From an uncultured Eubacteriales bacterium (GTDB taxonomy: Bacteria; Bacillota; Clostridia; Christensenellales; Aristaeellaceae): a stretch of 64,000 nt of DNA. The DNA is taken from positions 41,785-105,784 of the forward strand of contig CACZHW010000009.1 in NCBI GenBank assembly GCA_902781095.1, given 5' to 3'. The translations under genes were made by a program, and so were the position numbers. Shown in pieces: positions 41,358-49,684 of the stretch (position 1 is its first letter; the number at the start of each line of letters is the position of its first letter). A model generated the notes under the pieces. The model worked only from the letters and a program-made list of their open reading frames with translations, searched no databases and had not been told where the DNA came from.

Positions 41358-43157
41358 TTATCCTTTCCCGCGGAACCATCGCGAAAAGCGCGCGATCCCG
41401 CCGGCCTTTCTCTCGATCACCGCCTCGAAGGCGGCCTGCGTTCCCTCCGTCCGGCAAAGGATCGTGTGCCGTTGCTCCGAGGAGGGGTTGGACGGCGTCC
41501 TGGCAAGGAAGACCCGCATCCCCGGCGGGACGCGGAGGCGCACGACCCACTCGCAGCCGTCTTCTCCGGTCGTCCGCGCTTCAAAGGCCCCCGTGCAGCC
41601 GACCTCGCTGACCGCTTCAAACAGCGCCCAGGCGCCCCTCGTGCCGAGGCCCGCCGGCTTCCGGACGCCACGGCAGCGCCACTCGCCCGTCGCGTGCAGC
41701 GTCCAGTCAATGACGTGCGGCCGCTCCGTCTGCACCAGCGTCCTGTCCCGGATAGCCCTGCCCTCCCTGCAGAGCGTCCGGCTGGCCAGGATGCTCTCCC
41801 CGGCCAGGGTGCCCTCCAGCACCGCTTCCGCTCCGCTCTGCGTCAGCCGCACCGGCCGGGGCGGAAAGTCAACCTTCAGGTTTCCGTCGATGCTGATGCC
41901 GTTGTGCGCGAGGGGCCCCCGATACCAGGTTTTCGTGATCGGGGAGCCATAGCCCGGCGTCCCCAGATCGCCCGACAGGCCCCCGATGGTGACGGACAGG
42001 CTGTCTCGGTGAGCGTGCGTCGGCACGAGAGAGGTGCTCTTCAGCGTCATGGCAAACGGCTGCCTCAGCACCGCCACGCTGCCGTCAAAGCACTGCACGG
42101 ATTCCGGCCTCCCCGCCGCCGGCAACCCCGCCGGCACGGGTTCCAGCCCGGCCAGCCATACCGCCGGCTCCTCCCGGAGTTCCGGAAGCCGGCGCAGAAT
42201 CTCCTCTGCCAGGCGCAGCAGCGCCCCGTCCCCCGTCAGGCGCGCGGCCTGTACGATCTGAGCGCCGTAACTGCCGAAGGTCAGCGGATACCACCCGTCG
42301 TTGAGAGAAGGGAGCGACCACCCGTCCGGCGAGAGCCGCAAAGGCGCCAGGTACATTTCCTTCAGGGTCGTCAGCAGCGGATGCCCGGGCGCGTGCTTCT
42401 TCAGCAGGCTGCCGAACGCCGTCAGCGCCTCCAGCGCGTAGTAATGGTAGTGCAGCGAGCCCTCCCGCCAGAGGAAATCCCGGGTCAGCCCCTCCCCCGT
42501 CTGCCGCGTCAGCCCGTATTCGCCGTCCACCGCCTCCTGCAGAAGGTCGCCCAAGCCGAAGACGAGCCCCGTCATGCCGACGCAGCAAGCGATCCAGACG
42601 GAGATGTTGTGCACGCGCTGCGCCTGCGGCCACAGCAGCCGCGCCATCGGCACGAAGAGTCCGTTCCGCAGGGCGGAGAGCTCCTCCGCGTCAAAGCAGT
42701 CACGGCACGCGTCCACCGCTTTCAGCAGGCGGATACCGAAGACCGCTTCGTCCAGCGACTGGCCCATGATCCGCCCCTCGCCCGCGTGAGCGCCGTGTAC
42801 GGGAAAATCCCCGTAGTGTGCGGCATAGAAAGAGAGATACCGCTTTAAAAACGCCACGGCCTGCGGATCGTCCCTGCACAGCGCGGTGGCCTGCAGCCTC
42901 TCGGCGTACCAGCGGCGGTACAGGTAGACCCACGCCCCCCTGTAGGGTTCCCCTGAAAAGGTCCTGCCGCAGTGTCCGCAGACGAAGCGATCCCGCCCGT
43001 ACTGTCGCGCGTCCGGCACGAAGGAGAGCTGCCGGGAACAGCCGGAGCAGACGAAATCGTGCAGCCAGCCCGCCTGCCACTGCGCCCTGTCCGCAAAGGA
43101 TGCCTCCATCTGCCGCAGGACGGAAAGCGCCCTCTCCCTCGCCTTATCCGCGCCCAT
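41358..43157 (-). CDS. Heparinase II/III-like protein with N-terminal zinc ribbon
   Basis: A 599-residue protein. The start ATG 43157 follows TGGAGGAG and overlaps the upstream gene by 14 bases. Residues about 30-75 form a probable zinc ribbon (VCSGCSRQL and FVCGHCGRTF, two Cys-x2-Cys pairs). An (alpha/alpha) toroid follows (HNISVWIACC, EGSLHYHYYALEALTAFG, SLNDGWYP), then a heparinase II/III-type beta-sandwich with THAHRDSLSVTIGG, the expected catalytic His region, and KTWYRGPLAHNGISIDG. Related enzymes cleave uronate polysaccharides by beta-elimination. No signal peptide, so it probably acts inside the cell, perhaps editing or degrading the glycan made by its operon (inference). Confidence 0.78.
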   Translation of the reverse strand: MGADKARERALSVLRQMEASFADRAQWQAGWLHDFVCSGCSRQLSFVPDARQYGRDRFVCGHCGRTFSGEPYRGAWVYLYRRWYAERLQATALCRDDPQAVAFLKRYLSFYAAHYGDFPVHGAHAGEGRIMGQSLDEAVFGIRLLKAVDACRDCFDAEELSALRNGLFVPMARLLWPQAQRVHNISVWIACCVGMTGLVFGLGDLLQEAVDGEYGLTRQTGEGLTRDFLWREGSLHYHYYALEALTAFGSLLKKHAPGHPLLTTLKEMYLAPLRLSPDGWSLPSLNDGWYPLTFGSYGAQIVQAARLTGDGALLRLAEEILRRLPELREEPAVWLAGLEPVPAGLPAAGRPESVQCFDGSVAVLRQPFAMTLKSTSLVPTHAHRDSLSVTIGGLSGDLGTPGYGSPITKTWYRGPLAHNGISIDGNLKVDFPPRPVRLTQSGAEAVLEGTLAGESILASRTLCREGRAIRDRTLVQTERPHVIDWTLHATGEWRCRGVRKPAGLGTRGAWALFEAVSEVGCTGAFEARTTGEDGCEWVVRLRVPPGMRVFLARTPSNPSSEQRHTILCRTEGTQAAFEAVIERKAGGIARFSRWFRGKG

Positions 43158-44112
43158 ACTTCTCCTCCAGCAGCTTCGCTTCCCTGCGGACAAACGCCGC
43201 GAAGTAGAAGCGCTGTTCCTCCGTCATCGCCCGCTTCAGCGCGCTGCGCTCGTCCGCGTCCAGCTGCGCATAGCTCTCGGCAGCCATGTGTGCGGCTGCC
43301 GAGACCGAACTGCCTGTGACCGGGCTGATCGGCTTGCTGCCCCTGTATTTCTCCATCAGCCGGAGCCCTTCGATGAGGTTCGTAAGGTATCCCAGCGTAT
43401 TCCGGTGCGTTACCCTGCCGGTCATGATGGAGTCCTCCCGGATCCGCCTCAGGTACAGCGCCCTTCGCGTCACCTGCACCCGCTCGGCGAGATAAAACGC
43501 CCGGAAGGTGAAAAGGCCATCCTCATGGATGATCCCTTCCGGGAAGGCCAGCCGGTTTTGCTTAAGATAGGACCGGCGCAGCACCTTCGTCGCCGGCGGC
43601 ACCGTCCACTCGCGGTTTGTGCGGAGCGCCCCGATCGCCTGCAGCCCGGTCATGACCCCGGGGTAATCGAGCGCAATTTCGTAACGGTGCGCGAATTCCG
43701 GATACCGCCGGGCCAGTTCGTCAGATTCGTAGACCGTCCTGGCCGCGCCCACCAGCACATCCGTGCGGTTTTCCCGCATCTGCCGGCAGCACTCCGCCAG
43801 GGTCTCCCGGTCCGCGATCTCGTCGTCGCTGTCCAGAAAATAGACGAAGGTCCCTCGGGCCAGGCGAAGGCCCGCGTTTCTCGCCGCAGAGACGCCCCGG
43901 TTCTCCTGCCGGATGACCCGGATCCGCCCGTCGCGCTTTTGCCAGCGCAGCAGCGCCTCCGCCGTGCCGTCCGTCGAGCCGTCGTCGACGCATAGGATTT
44001 GCACGGCCGAAAGCGCCTGCCCGCAGACGGAAGAAAGGCAGGCGTCTATGTATCGTTCAGCGTTGTAACACGGTATGACGACGCTCAGTTCCGGCCGTCC
44101 GAAGAGGCCCAT
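43144..44112 (-). CDS. Glycosyltransferase family 2
   Basis: A 322-residue inverting GT2 enzyme. Visible: LSVVIPCYNAERYIDACLSS (nucleotide site), CVDDGSTDGT, GVSAARNAGL and FLDSDDEIADRE (DxD). A helical C-terminus of about 120 residues shares the layout of capsular GT2 proteins. It lies 4 bases after the upstream gene and overlaps the heparinase-like gene, showing tight coupling. Confidence 0.9.
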   Translation of the reverse strand: MGLFGRPELSVVIPCYNAERYIDACLSSVCGQALSAVQILCVDDGSTDGTAEALLRWQKRDGRIRVIRQENRGVSAARNAGLRLARGTFVYFLDSDDEIADRETLAECCRQMRENRTDVLVGAARTVYESDELARRYPEFAHRYEIALDYPGVMTGLQAIGALRTNREWTVPPATKVLRRSYLKQNRLAFPEGIIHEDGLFTFRAFYLAERVQVTRRALYLRRIREDSIMTGRVTHRNTLGYLTNLIEGLRLMEKYRGSKPISPVTGSSVSAAAHMAAESYAQLDADERSALKRAMTEEQRFYFAAFVRREAKLLEEKYGRG

Positions 44113-44116
44113 CTTC

Positions 44117-45775
44117 TCACCCCCGCCTTTCCGCCGCCCCGCCTGCGCGGATAGCGGCGTCTTCCCGTTCCGCTTCTTCCGTCACTTCGGCTTTTCCGTC
44201 CCGGATGCGCAGCGAGCGCACGACGCTCAGCCGGCGCGCGGCGCCGTAGTTTTCCCGCCCGTACGGTAAAAGATCGCTCCGGCTGAAAAACTTTGCGGAA
44301 GCCACCAGCCTGAGGGATACGTTGGGCGCCCGAAGGACCGCGCGGCCTGTCGGATTGTCGATCGTATCCCGGATCCGGACGCCGTCCGGCAGGAAGGTCA
44401 CCTTGCGGGCGAACCGCACGCTGCAGGACGCCTTTTGGAAGATCGTCATCCGCTTGATGTCGTCGCGCAGCCGCGCGCCCCTCACGAGCGCCGCCAGCCT
44501 GAGCAGCACGTGATACCGGGGATTCTGCGTCCTGGGTTTGACCAGCGTCATCCGCCCGCTGATCTCCAGGCTGTCCCCTTCGCATCTGCCTGCCAGATCC
44601 GGGTTCAGCCAGTTCGTCACGGCCGTCCTTCCCTTCCCCCACGGCACGCGGTATCCGCAGTCGTTCAGGACTTCCTCGTCCCCGCGGTAAACCTTGACGA
44701 GCCCGCCCTTGCGGAGGCTGACGACCGCGTAATACGCGCCGGTGCAGCGGGTCATCAGCCCGGCTTCCGGGTAATACCGGCTGTGGATCGTCTCGTACGG
44801 CAGCTTTTCCGGCGAAGGCTTCCGCGGCGTATAGCCGGCCAACGCCCGCAGAAACGAGTGCATGACGTAATGCGAGAGATACCGGTCGTCCACCGAATCC
44901 ATGAAGCTCTCCCCCGCATCCTTCCCGAAGAGCCTGTCGATCATGGCCGACGCCGTCTCCCGCCGGATGCCGAGCCGCACGCACGTCTCCAGCCCCGACG
45001 GCAGGAAATAGACGGTGTTGCGCGAGCCGTACTCGCCGCCGATCGTCCCGTCCGGGTGTACGAAGTGGCTGAGAAAATCCACCATTCCGCCGAGGACGGA
45101 CCGAAGGCGCCCGTCACCGCTCTCTTCGTAAACCTCCGTCAGCATGTCCAGCGTGACGCTGGAGTAGCCGATGTCCGCGCCGCCCTGCTCCGGGAACCAG
45201 CCCTCCTGCGAATACAGGGCGAGCAGCGCTTCCAGCTTTCTTTCGGCCGCTTCAAGGATTTCCCTGCGCCCGGTCATCCCGTAAAACCGGTACAGCCCCG
45301 CTATGGCCGCCGCCTGCTGGTTGCAGGTCTTCGTCTCGTCGTGCGCGCACAGCCAGTCCGCGGCCCGGCCCAGGGTTGCAAGGACCTCCTCGTCCCCAAG
45401 CTCCAGCAGGCGGTAAGCCCTGCAGCCCGCAAAGAGGTTGAAGGCCGTCGCGGGGAAGCTGTGCTCGTTGGGATAGTATTCGTTGAAGCTGCCGTCCGGA
45501 AGCTGGATTTTTCCCATGTAGCGCAGCGCGGCGGCCGCCCACTCGCGCACGTTGGCGCTGCCGTACCAGATGTTGCCCGGAAAGTCCGTCCGCCAAACCA
45601 GCGCCAGCGACAGGCATGCCTGCTGCAGGATCGCCGAGGAAAAGTCCCGGATGCTCTGATGCCAGTAATTCCGGTCGCAGCTGCCGTAGGTGATCAGGTC
45701 CGCGTCCCGGTTGACCTGCGACAGCAGCCGCGGCATATGCCTTTTGATAAACCCGACGTACATCCTCTGTTCCAT
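44117..45775 (-). CDS. Predicted alpha-toroid protein, polysaccharide-related
   Basis: A 552-residue protein I cannot assign to a named family with certainty. Residues about 20-330 are helical repeats with motifs of glycan-acting toroids (QLPDGSFNEYYPNEHSFPAT, KTCNQQAAAIAGLYRFYG, GYSSVTLDMLTEVYEE, HFVHPDGTIGGEYGSRNT). Residues about 350-530 look like a beta-sandwich, as in heparinase II/III or uronyl-epimerase-like proteins. No signal peptide. The neighbouring heparinase-like gene suggests a shared substrate. It may be a lyase, epimerase or hydrolase, or an inactive relative. Confidence 0.55.
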   Translation of the reverse strand: MEQRMYVGFIKRHMPRLLSQVNRDADLITYGSCDRNYWHQSIRDFSSAILQQACLSLALVWRTDFPGNIWYGSANVREWAAAALRYMGKIQLPDGSFNEYYPNEHSFPATAFNLFAGCRAYRLLELGDEEVLATLGRAADWLCAHDETKTCNQQAAAIAGLYRFYGMTGRREILEAAERKLEALLALYSQEGWFPEQGGADIGYSSVTLDMLTEVYEESGDGRLRSVLGGMVDFLSHFVHPDGTIGGEYGSRNTVYFLPSGLETCVRLGIRRETASAMIDRLFGKDAGESFMDSVDDRYLSHYVMHSFLRALAGYTPRKPSPEKLPYETIHSRYYPEAGLMTRCTGAYYAVVSLRKGGLVKVYRGDEEVLNDCGYRVPWGKGRTAVTNWLNPDLAGRCEGDSLEISGRMTLVKPRTQNPRYHVLLRLAALVRGARLRDDIKRMTIFQKASCSVRFARKVTFLPDGVRIRDTIDNPTGRAVLRAPNVSLRLVASAKFFSRSDLLPYGRENYGAARRLSVVRSLRIRDGKAEVTEEAEREDAAIRAGGAAERRG

Positions 45776-45778
45776 CGC

Positions 45779-46726
45779 TTACACCACTTTTTCGATATGG
45801 TCTTCACGGTATCCGCTGCGGTGCGACACGTCGACGATCAGGTTGCCGATGAACCCCGTCGAGATAAACTGGATGCCCAGCAAAATCAGCAGCACGCCCA
45901 GGACCAGCAGCGGGCGGCCGCCGATCCGCACGCCGGAAAACCAGATCGCCGTAAGGTACAGGCAGATGAAAAACCCGGCCCCGAAGCACGCGCACCCGAT
46001 CTTGCCGAAGAAGTACATGGGCCTGTCGCTGTAGCGGAGCAGAAACAGCGTCGTCAGGCAGTCGAGCATCCCCCTCATGTAGCGCTCGATGCCGTATTTG
46101 GAGTGCCCGAACTGCCGCCTGTGGTGCTGCACCGCGATTTCCGTGATCCGGAATCCCTGGCGGTGCGCCAGCACCGGGATATAGCGGTGCAGCTCGCCGT
46201 ACAGCTCCAGCGCCTCGGCCACCTCCCGCCTGAACGCCTTGAAACCGCAGTCATGATCGTGCAGATGCACCCCGGACAGGACGGATGTGACCCTGTTGAA
46301 CAGCTTCGAGGGCAGGCGCTTCTCCGCCGGATCCTGCCTCATCTTCTTCCAGCCCACGACGAGGTCGTATCCTTCCCCCAGCTTGCGCAGAAACCGTGGA
46401 AACTCGGCCGGGTCATCCTGAAGGTCCGCGTCCATCGTGATGACCACGTCGCCGCGGACGTGCCGAAAAGCCGCGTTGAGCGCAGCCGACTTTCCGAAGT
46501 TCTGCCTGAAGGAGAGGAGATGGACGGCCGGATCCTCTTCGTGCAGCCGGAGAACGGCTTCCCTCGTCCCGTCCGTGCTGCCGTCGTTGACGAACAGCAG
46601 CTCGCAGCCTCCGATCAGCCCTTCGCTTTTCAGATTCTTTACCGCTTCTGTGATCCGCCTGTAGAGCTCCGCTATGGATCCTTCCTCGTTATAGGCCGGT
46701 ATCACGACCGACAGATTGGGTGCCAT
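45779..46726 (-). CDS. DPM/GtrB-type glycosyltransferase (GT2, two membrane helices)
   Basis: A 315-residue membrane-associated GT2 enzyme that transfers sugar to undecaprenyl or dolichyl phosphate in relatives. The start ATG 46726 follows GGAGGAG. Visible: SVVIPAYNEEGSIAELY, FVNDGSTDGT, FGKSAALNAAF, MDADLQDDP (DxD) and HDHDCGFKAFRREV. The C-terminal helices (YFFGKIGCACFGAGFFICLY and LLVLGVLLILLGIQF) and VSHRSGYREDHIEKV end match GtrB/ArnC/YkcC. It overlaps the upstream gene by 38 bases. It could supply the lipid-linked sugar used by the GT-C protein next to it. Confidence 0.88.
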   Translation of the reverse strand: MAPNLSVVIPAYNEEGSIAELYRRITEAVKNLKSEGLIGGCELLFVNDGSTDGTREAVLRLHEEDPAVHLLSFRQNFGKSAALNAAFRHVRGDVVITMDADLQDDPAEFPRFLRKLGEGYDLVVGWKKMRQDPAEKRLPSKLFNRVTSVLSGVHLHDHDCGFKAFRREVAEALELYGELHRYIPVLAHRQGFRITEIAVQHHRRQFGHSKYGIERYMRGMLDCLTTLFLLRYSDRPMYFFGKIGCACFGAGFFICLYLTAIWFSGVRIGGRPLLVLGVLLILLGIQFISTGFIGNLIVDVSHRSGYREDHIEKVV

Positions 46727-48434
46727 TTCCGCTGTCTCCTCCGTTTCCGGGCGCCGCCGCAGCGCGTCCCTCCCCTGCTCCGCCGCCCGGCAGCGGTTCC
46801 CGTTTGAAATGCCAGCTGGTGCCGTATCCGAAACTGCCCAGCTTCTCCATCCGGCTCTCCTGTCCGAAGGCATGCCGGACTTCCTCCAGCCAGGCCTTCT
46901 GCTCCTCTCCCCGGATCCCCACGAGGGCGACGATCACGTCGTCGTCCGCCAGCTGCCCGATCCTTTGCAGCACCTGCGCCTTGACCTCTTCGTTGTCCGC
47001 CGCGCAGAACTGGATTGAGCGGTAGTTCCCAGCCTCCAGCAGCATCGGCTCCAGAATCCAGTTGTCCGTATAAAAGCAGACGGCCTCGGCGTCCGCATAG
47101 CGGGCCGTCTCCTTAAGAAAGGGGACCGAGTCCCTGTAGAGATACGGCCACCCGCAGGTAAACCAGCCAAGGACGCTCATCCCGCACAGTACTGCGCCCG
47201 CAGCGGACGTCCTTGCCCTCCGGCCCGCGCCCGGCCGTCCGGCCAGGCCAAAGAGAAGCAGTGCGGAGATGAGCAGCAGGTTGGCGTAAATGGGGAACAT
47301 GTACCGGTCGATCCAGCGCATCGTGCCCGAAAACTCGTTGATGAGGAAATCGAGCGACGTGATCTTGGAGACGACGGCGAAATACAGCAGCGTGGGCAGA
47401 ATCAGCAACCTGCACGCGCCTCCGGCTCCCGGCGCTCTTTCCCCCGTTTCCGCCTTCCGGCCGGCCTTGCCCCTGTCTTTGAGGATCAGCAGGGCGTACG
47501 CGGCGGCAAGGACCGCCAGCAGGACGCCCGCACGCCCGAAAAGCTCGGAATCCGTCAGCGCCGCGTAGATCCGCAGCCGCTCCCAGGCGTCAGAAAGTCG
47601 TCCCGCATTGCCGAGCACGTCCTTCCCCCGGGTCCCCCGGAAGATGTGGCGGAGCATGGCCGGGTAGACGGCGCAGGCTGCGCCGCCGGACGCGGCCATC
47701 CCGAGCGCGAGGACGAGCGCCTTTTTCCATTCCCTTTTCCGCAACAGCCGGACGCCGCAGACGGCAGAGATCAGCACGGCATACACCGCGCAGTAATAAT
47801 GGGTCAGCGTGCCGAGAAAGACGGCGAGCCCCGCCTGCAGCAAAAAGCGCCCCCATCCGATGCCTTCCCTGTCCGCGCGGACGAAAAAAAAGGTCAGCGC
47901 CGTTATCTGGCACATCGCCATGACGTACATCCGCAGGTAGGAGACAGCCGTAAGCACGCCGCCCGAGAGCGAGAAAGCGAAGGACAGCAGTTCCACCTGC
48001 GCCCCGTCCCGCAGCATCAGCCGCCCCAGCCTGCGCAGAAAGAAGAGCGTCAGCGCGCAGAAGGCCATGTTGACGGCGCCCGCAAACCAGAGCGAGAAGC
48101 GGCCCGGAAACAGGGAGCAGACCGTGTGGACGAGCGTGTGGTACAGCGGCGGATGCACGCCCTGGGCCGTATTGTGCCATACGTTGCCGTAGTCAAAAGC
48201 GCGGCCGGGGGCGACCGTTACAAACGCCAGAAACGGCGCGTCCGCCGGCTCGTAAACCCGGCCGTCGGAGACGGTGAAATTCTTGGAACCCGGATGATTG
48301 GCCTGCCCGTAGGTGTGCATCTCATCGACATAGTAATTGGCTTTCAGCGACAGGACGACCGCCATCGCCAGGATCAGGACGGCGTAGGCGGCCACGGCGC
48401 CGGTACGGGGCTTTCGCTTGATCGTCTTTGGCAT
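46689..48434 (-). CDS. GT-C-like membrane glycosyltransferase (GT39/ArnT-like)
   Basis: A 581-residue protein with about eleven predicted membrane helices. After the first helix an extracytoplasmic loop holds YYVDEMHTYG, whose Asp-Glu pair is at the position of the GT39/ArnT catalytic acidic residue, and GVHPPLYH, also typical of this clan. A soluble domain of about 130 residues with a Gly-rich end closes the protein. It probably transfers sugar from a polyprenyl-phosphate donor outside the membrane, with the DPM-type enzyme as donor maker (inference). It is the first gene of the glycan operon; ATG 48434 is preferred over an earlier TTG. Confidence 0.72.
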   Translation of the reverse strand: MPKTIKRKPRTGAVAAYAVLILAMAVVLSLKANYYVDEMHTYGQANHPGSKNFTVSDGRVYEPADAPFLAFVTVAPGRAFDYGNVWHNTAQGVHPPLYHTLVHTVCSLFPGRFSLWFAGAVNMAFCALTLFFLRRLGRLMLRDGAQVELLSFAFSLSGGVLTAVSYLRMYVMAMCQITALTFFFVRADREGIGWGRFLLQAGLAVFLGTLTHYYCAVYAVLISAVCGVRLLRKREWKKALVLALGMAASGGAACAVYPAMLRHIFRGTRGKDVLGNAGRLSDAWERLRIYAALTDSELFGRAGVLLAVLAAAYALLILKDRGKAGRKAETGERAPGAGGACRLLILPTLLYFAVVSKITSLDFLINEFSGTMRWIDRYMFPIYANLLLISALLLFGLAGRPGAGRRARTSAAGAVLCGMSVLGWFTCGWPYLYRDSVPFLKETARYADAEAVCFYTDNWILEPMLLEAGNYRSIQFCAADNEEVKAQVLQRIGQLADDDVIVALVGIRGEEQKAWLEEVRHAFGQESRMEKLGSFGYGTSWHFKREPLPGGGAGEGRAAAAPGNGGDSGNGTQSVGRDTGL

Positions 48435-48481
48435 ATCCAACCCTCTGACTTACCTCTTTTCTGCTTCTTGCAATCGTAATA

Positions 48482-48510
48482 ATTATATCAGTTATTGTTA
48501 TTATTAACAA
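48482..48510 (-). promoter_or_regulatory. Promoter of the surface-glycan operon
   Basis: On the minus strand: TTGTTA (48510-48505), 17-base spacer, TATAAT (48487-48482), in an AT-rich patch. All genes to 38198 run in the same direction with tiny gaps or overlaps. Confidence 0.7.
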
Positions 48511-48533
48511 GAACTTTCTCGCTCCGAGCGCGC

Positions 48534-48561
48534 AAAAGAGGGCACCCATCCGGATGCCCTC
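48534..48561 (-). terminator. Terminator of LacI/TRAP operon
   Basis: GAGGGCA (48538-48544) pairs with TGCCCTC (48555-48561); on the minus strand TTTT follows. Confidence 0.75.
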
Positions 48562-48586
48562 CTGTTTCCTCAGTTAAAGCCGTTTC

Positions 48587-49672
48587 TTATTCTGTCCGGT
48601 ACGCGCACCACTTTGCCCTGCGCTGCGCCTCGACGGCCAGCTCCATCACGCGCAGCGTGTAGGCCTGATTCATCGCCGTGTCCGTGCCGTCCAGACAGTC
48701 GCGGATCATCCGCCCGAAGAAGGGGAAGCCGCACTTCCCGCTGACGCACAGGTGGTGTTCTCCCGTGCGGTCAGCATAATAGACGTGATCCCCTTCCGCG
48801 CTCTGCGCCAGGTCGATGTACTTGCGGATTTCGATCATGCCCTCCGTGCCGGTGATGAGCGTGCGCCCGTCCCCCCAGGCCCCCATGCCGTCCGGCGTAA
48901 ACCAGTCCACCCGGAAGTAGCCGGTGACGCCGTTGTCGCACTCGATCATGCAGTCCCCGAAGTCCTGGAAGGCCGGGTGCGCCGGGTGCGCGTAGTTGCC
49001 GATCCGGCTTTTCACGATCGCCGCGTCTTTCGCCCCCGCGAAGAACATCAGTTGCTCGATCTGGTGGCAGCCGATATCCGTCAGGATGCCGCCGTAGCGC
49101 TCCGGCTCAAAGAACCAGCCGGGCCTCGTCGGCTCGCCCAGGCGGTGCGGCCCCCAGCCCATCACCTGCACCACCCTTCCGATGGCGCCCTCCCGGATCA
49201 GCCGCTCCGCGTAGACCGAGGCCTCCACGTGCAGCCGCTCGCTGTAGTAGACGAAGACGCGCAGGCCCGTTTCGGCCGTCTTCGCGCGGAGGCTGTCGAT
49301 GTGCTGCTGCGCGGTCACGGCCGGCTTGTCGATGAAGACGTGTTTCCCGTGCGAGAGCGCGTCCAGCGCCACCCCCGCCCTGTCGCAGGGGACGGCCGCC
49401 GTCGCAATCAGTCTCGCCGGCGAGCGGAGCACCGCCTCCCGGCCCTCAGCCGCAACGGCCTGCGGAAACCGCTGCCGGAAGGCCGCGACCTTTTCGGGAT
49501 CCGGATCGTAGACGCAGGCGATAGTTGCCCCTGCCTCCGCAAGGCCGTTGCACATGCCGTAGATGTGCCCGTGGTCCAGGCCGATGACGCCGACCGGGAA
49601 TTCGCCCGGGGCGCAAACGGCCTGCGCCCTGCCCTTGGGCGCGTAAACGCTTCCGTCCTTCTTCTCTTGCAT
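48587..49672 (-). CDS. Gfo/Idh/MocA-family oxidoreductase
   Basis: A 361-residue NAD(P)-dependent dehydrogenase. The Rossmann start is GVIGLDHGHIYGMCNG, followed by CVYDPDPEKV, the conserved HGKHVFIDKPAV (EKP-type motif with catalytic Lys) and GGILTDIGCHQIEQLMFF (catalytic Asp/His region). Members oxidise sugars, inositols or sugar acids. It is the last gene of the TRAP operon, so it probably acts on the imported acid or a derivative (inference). Confidence 0.88.
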   Translation of the reverse strand: MQEKKDGSVYAPKGRAQAVCAPGEFPVGVIGLDHGHIYGMCNGLAEAGATIACVYDPDPEKVAAFRQRFPQAVAAEGREAVLRSPARLIATAAVPCDRAGVALDALSHGKHVFIDKPAVTAQQHIDSLRAKTAETGLRVFVYYSERLHVEASVYAERLIREGAIGRVVQVMGWGPHRLGEPTRPGWFFEPERYGGILTDIGCHQIEQLMFFAGAKDAAIVKSRIGNYAHPAHPAFQDFGDCMIECDNGVTGYFRVDWFTPDGMGAWGDGRTLITGTEGMIEIRKYIDLAQSAEGDHVYYADRTGEHHLCVSGKCGFPFFGRMIRDCLDGTDTAMNQAYTLRVMELAVEAQRRAKWCAYRTE

Positions 49673-49684
49673 GGTACCCCTCCC

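Noticed and set aside
38618..46807. Long + frames across the glycan operon (38618-40510, 41298-42848, 44435-46807)
   Set aside because: Antisense to the glycosyltransferase and heparinase-like genes, Arg/Pro/His-rich, no RBS or family match.
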